A stretch of DNA of 5,261 nt from Actinomycetota bacterium (GCA_009704605.1 WLDW01000067.1:1-5261), one strand, 5' to 3'; shown: positions 1-5,261, counted from the first letter of the stretch. Translations and numbers: made by a program. Notes: generated by a model not told the origin, from the letters alone.

Positions 1-1482
1 CTAAAAGATTTCGCAGCCCACTTCGGATTAGACGCTCCAGCTAAGGATGCTGTGCTGACCGGTATCAGCATGAACACTAACGATCTACGCCCAGGAGATC
101 TATTTGTTGCGATGCCTGGCAAGAAAACCCACGGTGCGCAATTCATTGAAAAAGCCCTCGAACTTGGCGCAACCGCTGTGGCTACCGATACCGCAGGCCT
201 TGCTCACACCAAGACAATATCCGTTCCTGTAGTTCGAATCGAAAACCCGAGGCAGCACCTAGGTAACCTAGCGGCCTACGTTTATGGAAATCTGCCAGGC
301 AAGATGCCGCTTCTTTTTGGCACCACCGGAACTAACGGCAAAACCTCGACCACGTATTTGCTGGAAGCCATCCTGCGCCAAATGGGTGAAGTTACAGGTC
401 TTACTTCCACCGCCGAGCGTCACATCGCTGGCGAAACAATTGTGAGCAGGCTCACCACCCCTGAGTCCACCGAGATGCAGGCGCTGATTGCAAGGATGCG
501 AGAGAAGAAAGTTACCTCGGTGGCTATTGAGGTTTCGGCCCAAGCGCTATCTCAGCTTCGGGTGGATGGACTGCACTTCGATGTTGTTGGCTTTACTAAT
601 TTGAGCCATGACCACCTAGACGATTACAAAGACATGCAGGAGTATCTAGAGGCTAAGCTGCCGCTCTTTTCTGCACACCGCGCCAAGCGCGGTGTGGTTT
701 GTCTTGATTCCAAATACGGCCGCGACTTTGTTGAAAGATCAGAAGTTCCGGTGGTAACCATCACTAGCGAATTGGGAGTAGAAGCGAAGTGGCACGTTGC
801 TGTTACGGCTGAAAACCCTAAGTACACATCCTTTGTTCTTGCCGGTCCAGACAGCGTGACCATTAGATCTCGCGTTCCACTACTTGGTGCTCACATGGCA
901 GCAAACGCGGGACTAGCAATAGTGATGCTCATTGAAGCAGGTTTTGATGCCAATGCAATTGCGAAAGCAATTGAAGGTGGCATTGATGCTTACCTGCCAG
1001 GTAGAACTGAGCGCGTCAGCGGTGACACCGGACCTGCGGTCTATGTTGACTTTGGTCACAGCCCCGATGCTTTCTTACACACCCTAGATGCCGTAAGAAA
1101 AGTCACCGCCGGAAAAGTAATCATGCTTTTTGGCGCTGACGGTGATCGTGATCCAAGTAAGCGGCCAGCTATGGCGCAGGTCGCTGCTGCCGGTTCAGAC
1201 ATTCTGGTAATCACTGATCACCACCCAAGATTTGAAGACCCAGATTCGATACGTGCTGGTCTCGAAAAATCGGCCCGTGAGTCTTATCCAAACCATGAGA
1301 TCTATAACGTTTCCCCTCCGGAAGCTGCCATTCGCAAGGCGGTATCACTTGCAACAACCGGAGATGCGATTTTGTGGGCAGGGCCAGGACACCAGGACTA
1401 TCGAGACATCAGGGGAGTACGCACTCCATACTCGGCTAGAAAAGAAGCCCGCGATGCTTTAAAGGAGCACGGCTGGTCTTAG
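1..1482 (+). CDS. murE: MurE-type Mur ligase (UDP-MurNAc-L-Ala-D-Glu:diamino acid ligase), 5' partial
   Basis: This cytoplasmic ATP-dependent ligase adds the third-position diamino acid to UDP-MurNAc-L-Ala-D-Glu during peptidoglycan precursor synthesis. The frame is open from base 1, and the first 17 codons already read like the MurE N-terminal domain. The GTG at 52 is therefore internal, and the true start lies a little upstream of the window. Visible in the 493 codons (window codon numbering): the uridine-domain stretch RPGDLFVAMPG (~30-40); the P-loop GTTGTNGKTS (107-116); TTPEST (152-157); the EAKLPLF segment with the Lys that is carbamylated in Mur ligases (219); HSPDAF in place of the usual AHTPDAL (~353-358); GDRDPSKRP (381-389); HHPR (407-410), where DAP-type MurE has DNPR; and GPGHQDY (461-467), where GKGHE is usual. 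The domain set is complete. The family call is strong, but the diamino acid used (DAP, Lys, Orn or DAB) is not settled. No murF follows; the next gene is convergent and overlaps by 4 bp. Confidence 0.93.
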   Translation, partial: LKDFAAHFGLDAPAKDAVLTGISMNTNDLRPGDLFVAMPGKKTHGAQFIEKALELGATAVATDTAGLAHTKTISVPVVRIENPRQHLGNLAAYVYGNLPGKMPLLFGTTGTNGKTSTTYLLEAILRQMGEVTGLTSTAERHIAGETIVSRLTTPESTEMQALIARMREKKVTSVAIEVSAQALSQLRVDGLHFDVVGFTNLSHDHLDDYKDMQEYLEAKLPLFSAHRAKRGVVCLDSKYGRDFVERSEVPVVTITSELGVEAKWHVAVTAENPKYTSFVLAGPDSVTIRSRVPLLGAHMAANAGLAIVMLIEAGFDANAIAKAIEGGIDAYLPGRTERVSGDTGPAVYVDFGHSPDAFLHTLDAVRKVTAGKVIMLFGADGDRDPSKRPAMAQVAAAGSDILVITDHHPRFEDPDSIRAGLEKSARESYPNHEIYNVSPPEAAIRKAVSLATTGDAILWAGPGHQDYRDIRGVRTPYSARKEARDALKEHGWS

Positions 1483-1931
1483 TTTGTAACCTCGGTGCAG
1501 CGCTTGGTTGCATCCAGAACACTAATTGATGCCGCTAGTTCTTCTAGCACCGTGACTCCAGCAACCACCGTTGAGTCAACAATTACTTCGGTTGCGGGAG
1601 AACGAGCAAAGGAAATAAACCGGTAGTTCGGAGCTTCGGATTCATCCAGTAACCAGTCGATATCCGATGCGGTTACGCAAACCAGCGAGCTTACTTCGAC
1701 AGGCTCCAGGCCACAGCGCAAGATAACCGCGGCTGGTTCACCCCAAGCGGCGGTTGATTGGGCGTTTACTCTTCGCTCTGGAAGTCCTGCTAGCTCATCG
1801 GGCAGGCGAACAATAACCTCTGCACAAGCCGCATCATTTGCCTGCTCCGCAGGCTCTAGCGGAACCACCGGAGCGCAGCCAGTTAGCACCAGCACGGAAG
1901 CGGTTATAAGTATTAGGTGGTTTTTTAGCAT
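1479..1931 (-). CDS. DUF3515 family lipoprotein
   Basis: This is a predicted membrane-anchored, extracytoplasmic lipoprotein of unknown function. From the ATG at 1931 it is 150 residues. It has a short basic N-terminus (MLKNH), a hydrophobic segment at residues 6-17 and a lipobox LTGC with the lipidated Cys at 19. The mature part contains AWGEPAAVILRCG (~62-74) and a DIDWL segment (~90-94), which fit the actinobacterial DUF3515 family. Besides the lipobox Cys there are four more cysteines (36, 73, 85, 145), enough for two disulfides outside the membrane. A TTG at 1967 would add 12 residues before the signal peptide and overlap thiL, so I prefer the ATG. In many Actinobacteria a DUF3515 gene lies between ddl and thiL (M. 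tuberculosis Rv2980 region, from memory). Here the thiL side is kept, divergent, but a MurE-type ligase occupies the other side. Its stop codon shares two bases with the murE stop. The family is well supported; the function is unknown. Confidence 0.85.
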   Translation of the reverse strand: MLKNHLILITASVLVLTGCAPVVPLEPAEQANDAACAEVIVRLPDELAGLPERRVNAQSTAAWGEPAAVILRCGLEPVEVSSLVCVTASDIDWLLDESEAPNYRFISFARSPATEVIVDSTVVAGVTVLEELAASISVLDATKRCTEVTN

Positions 1932-1939
1932 CGCTATTA

Positions 1940-1945
1940 AGGCTA
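1940..1945 (-). promoter_or_regulatory. candidate -10 box of the DUF3515 lipoprotein gene
   Basis: On the minus strand TAGCCT fits the TANNNT pattern and ends 8 bases before the ATG at 1931. A weak -35-like TTGGTC (minus strand of 1962-1967) lies 16 bases further up. There is no usefully spaced Shine-Dalgarno, because AAAGG sits about 14 bases from the ATG. The mRNA may therefore start at or within a couple of bases of the start codon. Weak evidence, by position and consensus only. Confidence 0.25.
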
Positions 1946-1949
1946 CCTT
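1944..1949 (+). promoter_or_regulatory. candidate -10 box for leaderless thiL mRNA
   Basis: TACCTT fits TANNNT and is followed by exactly six bases before the GTG at 1956, the spacing expected if transcription starts on the first base of the start codon. No Shine-Dalgarno precedes the GTG at normal distance, and no convincing -35 is seen. The box shares two bases with the opposite-strand -10 candidate at 1940-1945. Together they lie in AAGG-CTA-CCTT (1939-1949), which has perfect 4-bp dyad arms. Confidence 0.35.
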
Positions 1950-1955
1950 TGATTT

Positions 1956-2927
1956 GTGAACGACCAAACTTTAGAGCAGCTGGGCGAGATAGAAAGTCTT
2001 AGGCGCACCGTGGCGCGCCTAACCCCCAGTGTTCACGCGTTGGTTGGATCGGGCGATGATGCGGCCGTAATTGTTGCCGATCAATCATTTGTGGTTTCCA
2101 CCGATACCTTGATTGAAAATCATGACTTTAGATTGGATTGGTCGAGCTCCTTTGATCTTGGATACAAAGCGGTAGCAACCAATCTGGCTGACATTGCAGC
2201 TATGGGAGCAAAACCAACCGCGTTAGTTGTTGCTCTGGTAGTTCCAAAAACCACCAAGATCTCCTGGTTAGAAGGCTTCGCCGATGGTTTAGACGCTTCC
2301 TGCAAATCCCTTGCTCCAGGAGCTGGTGTGGTTGGTGGAGATCTTGCCTCTGGAGAGCAACTTGTTGTTTCGGTCACGGTGCACGGCAGCATGGAAGGTA
2401 GAACCCCGGTGCTTCGATCTGGTGCACAAGCTGGCGACATTGTTGCGGTTGCCGGAACACTAGGTAAATCTTCCTGCGGCCTGGCGCTATTGCAATCAGA
2501 GAATAAGGACCTCATCAACTCCTACGATGATTGGGTTTCTTACCATTTGCGACCAGAGCCACCAATCCAGCAAGGCGTTGAGGCTTCAATTGCTGGTGCC
2601 ACCAGCATGCTCGACCTATCTGATGGTCTAAGTGTTGACCTAATGCGAATTTGCAAAGCCTCAAATGTTGCTATCGAGCTTTCTTCCAAAGAACTGCAAG
2701 GCTTCGAAGCCATGCTTGAGCTTCCAGCTTTGGGATTAGGTGTGGATCCGAAGAATTGGGTTTTGCACGGCGGTGAAGATCACGCACTTGTTGCGACATT
2801 TCCAAGTAATGCTGTTTTGCCAAAGGCTTTCAAGGCGATAGGTGTCGTGACTTCCGGTGAACCAGAGCTTTATCTAGATGGAGTGCCGCTGGAAGCCAAA
2901 GGCTGGGACTCCATTACTGGAAAGTAA
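1956..2927 (+). CDS. thiL: Thiamine-monophosphate kinase ThiL
   Basis: This cytoplasmic enzyme phosphorylates thiamine monophosphate with ATP to give thiamine diphosphate, the last step of cofactor synthesis. The 323 residues match the usual ThiL length. Family landmarks appear in order: GSGDDAAV (31-38, normally GIGDDCA/AA) with the metal-binding aspartates; STDT (48-51); the NLADIAAMGA helix (76-85) after YKAVA; GGD (127-129); RSGAQAGD (154-161); LDLSDGLSVDL (219-229); and HGGEDHALVATF (271-282), the equivalent of GGEDYEL. The GTG start at 1956 places the N-terminal LGEIESLRRTVARL helix where ThiL homologs begin, and an upstream extension would run into the divergent lipoprotein gene. No TPP riboswitch can fit, because only 24 bases separate the two start codons. 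It ends one base before the convergent dapD stop. GSGDD and GGEDH are mild variants and do not remove acidic metal ligands. Confidence 0.95.
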   Translation: MNDQTLEQLGEIESLRRTVARLTPSVHALVGSGDDAAVIVADQSFVVSTDTLIENHDFRLDWSSSFDLGYKAVATNLADIAAMGAKPTALVVALVVPKTTKISWLEGFADGLDASCKSLAPGAGVVGGDLASGEQLVVSVTVHGSMEGRTPVLRSGAQAGDIVAVAGTLGKSSCGLALLQSENKDLINSYDDWVSYHLRPEPPIQQGVEASIAGATSMLDLSDGLSVDLMRICKASNVAIELSSKELQGFEAMLELPALGLGVDPKNWVLHGGEDHALVATFPSNAVLPKAFKAIGVVTSGEPELYLDGVPLEAKGWDSITGK

Positions 2928-2928
2928 C

Positions 2929-3873
2929 TTACGGGTGCAGATCCTTATTTAGTTCCACTCCCGCGCCAGTTCTAACTAAGGCTTCGACTCTTCCAGTCAT
3001 CGAGTTGCGCCTGAATAGTAAATTGTCAATTCCTGATAACTCAACGGCCTTTAGGTTTTGTTCTTTGCCGTCTGCAATAAGTGTCAACTTGGTTCCCGCG
3101 GTTACATAAAGTCCTGCTTCAACCACGCAGTCATTACCAATTGAAATGCCAATTCCAGAGTTAGCTCCAAGCAGAGCACGCTTGCCGATGCTGACTTGTT
3201 GCTTGCCTCCACCAGACAAAGTTCCCATAATCGAGGCTCCGCCGCCGATGTCAGAACCATCGCCGACAACCACTCCTTGAGAGATTCTTCCCTCAACCAT
3301 GGAAGCTCCCAAAGTTCCAGCATTAAAGTTCACAAAGCCCTCGTGCATCACAGTTGTTCCGGGGGATAAGTAAGCACCCAATCGAACTCTGGAGGCATCG
3401 GCAATTCTTACTTTCTTTGGAGTCACGTAATCCAGCAGTCTTGGAAACTTATCAACGGCGTGAATAACCACCCCAGCTTTGGTTAGTGCTGGGCGCAATC
3501 TGTCTAGGTCATTCAGTGAGACAGAGCCAATCGAAGTAAAGGCAACAATTGGCATCGCGGCAATAAGTCCTTCAAGACTTATGGAGTTGGGCTTTACCAA
3601 TAGGTGAGAAATCAAATGCAGCCTGAGATACGCATCCTCGGTTGAGCTAACTGGCTTAGTTAGATCAATTTCGGTTCTAACAACCTGAGTTTCAATAGCT
3701 CGTCTGGGGTCAGATCCGACTAGAGAATCGAGTTCTTTTGGGACCACCCAGAGCGCATCAGTTTTTGGAGCGGGGCCGAGTTTCGGCTCTGGAAACCATA
3801 CGTCTAAGACATGGCCCTCGGCATCTTTGGTTGCCAAGCCATGTCCCCAGGCCTTGGTTGTTTCTTCGCTCAT
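2929..3873 (-). CDS. dapD: 2,3,4,5-tetrahydropyridine-2,6-dicarboxylate N-succinyltransferase, actinobacterial type
   Basis: DapD transfers succinyl from succinyl-CoA to tetrahydrodipicolinate, the first step of the succinylase branch leading to meso-diaminopimelate and lysine; it acts in the cytoplasm as a trimer. The 314 residues match the actinobacterial DapD group (M. tuberculosis Rv1201c) rather than the E. coli form. An alpha/beta N-terminal domain (~1-150) is followed by a left-handed parallel beta-helix with imperfect hexapeptide repeats (~155-262). The core carries NFNAGTLGASMVEGRIS (182-198), including the conserved Glu of SMVEGR (194), then GDGSDIGGGASIMGTLSGGG (204-223) and GANSGIGISIG (236-246). 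The C-terminal segment (~275-314) closes the fold. The ATG at 3873 starts at the expected MSEETTKAWGHGLA region. No Shine-Dalgarno is present, and a TAATCT -10 box lies 6 bases upstream. It is divergent from dapE, the enzyme two steps later in the pathway. Confidence 0.96.
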   Translation of the reverse strand: MSEETTKAWGHGLATKDAEGHVLDVWFPEPKLGPAPKTDALWVVPKELDSLVGSDPRRAIETQVVRTEIDLTKPVSSTEDAYLRLHLISHLLVKPNSISLEGLIAAMPIVAFTSIGSVSLNDLDRLRPALTKAGVVIHAVDKFPRLLDYVTPKKVRIADASRVRLGAYLSPGTTVMHEGFVNFNAGTLGASMVEGRISQGVVVGDGSDIGGGASIMGTLSGGGKQQVSIGKRALLGANSGIGISIGNDCVVEAGLYVTAGTKLTLIADGKEQNLKAVELSGIDNLLFRRNSMTGRVEALVRTGAGVELNKDLHP

Positions 3874-3879
3874 CTTCCA

Positions 3880-3910
3880 AGATTACAAGCTAGGCTCTGG
3901 AATGTGTCCA
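3880..3910 (-). promoter_or_regulatory. candidate dapD promoter, leaderless
   Basis: Reading the minus strand, TGGACA (3905-3910; five of six bases match TTGACA) is followed by a 19-base spacer and TAATCT (3880-3885; five of six match TATAAT). Six bases then lead to the A of the dapD ATG at 3873. This is the best-formed promoter in the window. The -35 lies inside the first codons of dapE, so the two genes share this DNA. Confidence 0.5.
3891..3896 (+). promoter_or_regulatory. candidate -10 box for leaderless dapE mRNA
   Basis: TAGGCT fits TANNNT and is followed by seven bases before the GTG at 3904, so transcription may begin on that G. The matching -35 would fall at about 3867-3873, over the dapD start codon, but no good -35 is visible there. 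Only five bases separate this box from the dapD -10 on the other strand. Support comes mainly from spacing and from the lack of a Shine-Dalgarno. Confidence 0.38.
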
Positions 3911-4989
3911 GTAGGAACCTAAATCTCAATTCAGACGTTGCCGAGCTCACGCGCGAGCTGTGTGATATCGAATCGGTTTCGGGCAATGAGCGCGAGATCG
4001 CAGACGCTATCGAATCCGCCCTCAAATTGGTTGGCCACCTCAGTGTGGTTCGAGATGGCGACGCAGTGGTTGCAAGCACCAATCTCGGCAGATCAAAAAG
4101 AGTCATTATTGCAGGACACATCGACACCGTTCCGGTGGCAGATAATCTTCCAACCAAATTGATGTCTTTTGAGCGCGAGCAGGTCATCTGGGGTCGCGGC
4201 TCGGTGGATATGAAATCTGGCGTTGCCGTGATGCTAAAGCTCGCCGCAACCGTAACCGAGCCAACAGTTGATGTGACCTGGGTGTTTTACGACAACGAGG
4301 AAGTGGAAGCTTCCAAAAATGGTCTTGGAAGACTAATGCGAAATCATCCGGATTTGATCAAGGGTGGCTTTGCGGTGCTGTGCGAGCCCACTGGTTCGAT
4401 TGTCGAGGGTGGCTGCAATGGAACCTTGCGGGCCGAGTTAGTGTTCTCAGGCAAAAAGGCACATTCTGCAAGGTCCTGGATGGGTGAAAATGCAATCCAT
4501 AAGCTCGGCTCGGCTTTGGAGTTTTTATCTGGCTACGAACCACAAGAGGTAGAAGTCGATGGCTTGGTATACAAAGAAACCTTGAACGCTGTTTTGGTCA
4601 ACGGCGGTATTGCTACCAACGTGATTGCCGATCGGGCAATTTTGACTGTGAACTATCGCTTCGCTCCTTCAAAGTCGCAAGCTCAAGCAGGGGAATACGT
4701 GAAGAGTTTGTTTACCGGTTGCGAGATCAACATTGTTGATAGCGCACCAGGAGCAAGACCTGGGCTACAAAGCCCCGAGGCCAAGGCATTTGTTGCTGCC
4801 GTTGAGACATCAGTTCATCCAAAGTATGGCTGGACTGATGTTGCCAGATTCAGTGAACTGGGCATTCCAGCGGTGAATTATGGACCAGGGGACCCAAATA
4901 AAGCTCACGCTGATGATGAATCCCTGCCAGCTAGCCAGATTTACGCCTGTGAGAGTGGACTGAGAAATTTTCTGACCTCAAATCTTTGA
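3904..4989 (+). CDS. dapE: Succinyl-diaminopimelate desuccinylase (M20 metallopeptidase family)
   Basis: DapE hydrolyses N-succinyl-LL-2,6-diaminopimelate to LL-diaminopimelate and succinate, in the cytoplasm with two zinc ions. From the GTG at 3904 it has 361 residues, a normal length. The M20 active-site set is complete: GHIDTVP (His72, Asp74), GRGSVDMKSG (bridging Asp102), NEE (catalytic Glu132, metal Glu133), CEPTG (metal Glu161) and KAHADDE (metal His335). The dimerisation domain (~170-285) carries KKAHSARSWMGENAIH with the conserved His187. The frame stays open upstream to an ATG at 3811, but that extension runs over dapD on the other strand and would add a 31-residue tail unlike DapE. 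The GTG gives the expected N-terminus ending in ELTRELCDIESVSGNE. dapD is divergent, and the DUF3117 gene follows in the same direction after 49 bases. M20 enzymes can be hard to tell apart, but the dapD neighbour makes DapE the clear choice. Confidence 0.93.
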   Translation: MSSRNLNLNSDVAELTRELCDIESVSGNEREIADAIESALKLVGHLSVVRDGDAVVASTNLGRSKRVIIAGHIDTVPVADNLPTKLMSFEREQVIWGRGSVDMKSGVAVMLKLAATVTEPTVDVTWVFYDNEEVEASKNGLGRLMRNHPDLIKGGFAVLCEPTGSIVEGGCNGTLRAELVFSGKKAHSARSWMGENAIHKLGSALEFLSGYEPQEVEVDGLVYKETLNAVLVNGGIATNVIADRAILTVNYRFAPSKSQAQAGEYVKSLFTGCEINIVDSAPGARPGLQSPEAKAFVAAVETSVHPKYGWTDVARFSELGIPAVNYGPGDPNKAHADDESLPASQIYACESGLRNFLTSNL

Positions 4990-4995
4990 TAAACT
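4987..4995 (+). promoter_or_regulatory. candidate extended -10 promoter of the DUF3117 gene
   Basis: TGA-TAAACT is an extended -10 pattern (TGn then TANNNT, hexamer 4990-4995). It begins in the dapE stop codon. A start near 5002 would give a leader of about 37 bases containing a Shine-Dalgarno. No good -35 is seen (a TGAC at 4973-4976 is too close), so read-through from dapE is also possible. Confidence 0.3.
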
Positions 4996-5027
4996 TGGAA
5001 CTTAGGCCCATTGGCCAAAAGTATTTC

Positions 5028-5033
5028 AAGGAG
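5028..5033 (+). promoter_or_regulatory. Ribosome binding site of the DUF3117 gene
   Basis: AAGGAG is a near-perfect Shine-Dalgarno, five bases before the ATG at 5039. It fixes the start of the short gene. It is the only canonical Shine-Dalgarno at a gene start in this window. Confidence 0.85.
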
Positions 5034-5038
5034 TAAAA

Positions 5039-5215
5039 ATGGCAGCAATGAAGCCTCGTACCGGCGATGGACCAATGGAAGCAGAACGCGAACCTCGCGG
5101 TCTAATTATCTTGAGGGTCCCTCTTGAAGGCGGCGGTCGCTTAGTTGTTTCGGTAAACGAAGAAGAAGCCAAGAGCCTTCACAAAGTCCTAGAAGGCGTA
5201 GTTAAGAAGAAGTAG
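5039..5215 (+). CDS. DUF3117 family small protein
   Basis: This is a 58-residue cytoplasmic protein of uncertain function, with no signal peptide or membrane segment. It opens with MAAMKPRTGDGPMEAEREPRG (the MKPRTGDGP... start is the DUF3117 hallmark), followed by a beta-like LIILRVPLEGGGRLVVSV segment (22-39) and an amphipathic, charged helix-like tail (40-58) ending in KKK. The family is widespread in Actinobacteria and one copy per genome is common. The M. tuberculosis member is, from memory, Rv1211, which has been proposed to be calmodulin-like; nothing in this sequence looks like a classical EF-hand. It follows dapE in the same direction, as in related genomes, but has its own strong ribosome site and a possible promoter. 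A second in-frame ATG lies at codon 4; the spacing of AAGGAG favours the first. Its last 14 bases overlap a convergent gene. Confidence 0.9.
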   Translation: MAAMKPRTGDGPMEAEREPRGLIILRVPLEGGGRLVVSVNEEEAKSLHKVLEGVVKKK

Positions 5216-5261
5216 CTCGCTTGCTGGCCATCAGTAAGCCATCACCCACCGGCGATAAAGC
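5202..5261 (-). CDS. Probable O-methyltransferase (Methyltransf_3 family), C-terminal end only
   Basis: Only the last 19 codons and the stop (TAA, minus strand of 5202-5204) are inside the window; the rest lies beyond base 5261. The visible peptide runs ALSPVGDGLLMASKR plus a short ATSS tail. PVGDGLL followed by a few residues and a basic end is how SAM-dependent O-methyltransferases of the COG4122/Methyltransf_3 family typically finish, being the last beta-strand of the fold. Such a gene is found close to the DUF3117 and dapE genes in other Actinobacteria (M. tuberculosis Rv1220c is in this general region, from memory). The gene is convergent with the DUF3117 gene and overlaps it by 14 bases. 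The substrate cannot be judged from this fragment. The family call rests on a short motif plus context, so it is moderate. Confidence 0.55.
   Translation of the reverse strand, partial: ALSPVGDGLLMASKRATSS

Noticed and set aside
52..54. GTG at 52 as the start of the Mur ligase
   Set aside because: The frame is open to base 1 and codons 1-17 already resemble the MurE N-terminal domain, so the gene is cut by the window edge.
1932..1955. TPP riboswitch upstream of thiL
   Set aside because: Only 24 bases separate the two divergent start codons, too few for a thi-box, and no thi-box sequence is seen.
1932..1967. TTG start at 1967 for the lipoprotein gene
   Set aside because: It would put 12 residues before the signal peptide and overlap the thiL start; the ATG at 1931 sits directly before a typical lipoprotein signal.
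2120..2518. Open frame of 132 codons on the minus strand inside thiL
   Set aside because: It is fully antisense to a well-conserved gene, is rich in Ser/Pro/Thr with no recognisable motif, and has no start signal; it is a shadow frame.
3811..3903. Upstream extension of the dapE frame to an ATG at 3811
   Set aside because: It lies antisense over the first 63 bases of dapD and the spacer, encodes a tail unlike DapE, and the GTG at 3904 gives a normal 361-residue enzyme.
5220..5238. Hairpin CTTGCTG-GCCAT-CAGTAAG (one G-T pair) just after the DUF3117 stop as a terminator
   Set aside because: The stem is only 7 bp with no following T-run, and it lies within the methyltransferase coding frame; it could be chance.
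1..5261. Mobile element, CRISPR array, tRNA/rRNA or defence genes
   Set aside because: I see no transposase, integrase, repeated spacer-like units, long inverted repeats or RNA gene signatures on either strand; nearly all bases belong to core genes.

Overview
This window is a compact piece of chromosome from an actinobacterium. The best fit is a small-genome member of the Microbacteriaceae, such as the freshwater or marine Luna/Rhodoluna/Aquiluna type. Four observations support this: a DUF3515 lipoprotein divergent from thiL, an actinobacterial-type DapD divergent from DapE, a DUF3117 small protein directly after dapE (the Rv1201c-Rv1202 and Rv1211 neighbourhood of Mycobacterium is comparable), and a MurE-type ligase with the unusual motifs I associate with Microbacteriaceae. 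Base composition is roughly balanced by eye, low for this family, and only about 104 of 5261 bases lie outside genes. That density suggests a streamlined genome. The family and lifestyle assignment is inference.

Layout: (1) bases 1-1482, + strand, a MurE-type Mur ligase whose 5' end lies outside the window; (2) 1479-1931, - strand, a DUF3515 lipoprotein whose stop overlaps the murE stop; (3) 1956-2927, + strand, thiL, divergent from the lipoprotein across 24 bp; (4) 2929-3873, - strand, dapD, tail to tail with thiL across one base; (5) 3904-4989, + strand, dapE, divergent from dapD across 30 bp; (6) 5039-5215, + strand, a 58-residue DUF3117 protein, too short for ordinary ORF cut-offs but well supported; (7) 5202-5261, - strand, the last 19 codons of a probable O-methyltransferase that overlaps the DUF3117 3' end. 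There are no RNA genes, mobile elements, CRISPR arrays or sizeable repeats, and no gene-free stretch longer than 49 bp.

Functional links: DapD and DapE are the first and last succinyl-specific steps of lysine/meso-diaminopimelate synthesis. The MurE-type ligase adds the third-position diamino acid to the peptidoglycan stem, so three of the seven genes bear on that residue. ThiL makes thiamine diphosphate. The lipoprotein, DUF3117 protein and methyltransferase have no firmly known role here.

The most notable points are: a MurE pocket in which both the DAP signature DNPR and the ligand-binding Glu are altered; back-to-back divergent promoters whose -10 elements sit 6-8 bases before the start codons, suggesting leaderless mRNAs; and three convergent junctions with no room for ordinary terminators. 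I see no mobile or defence system and nothing that amounts to a new multi-gene system.
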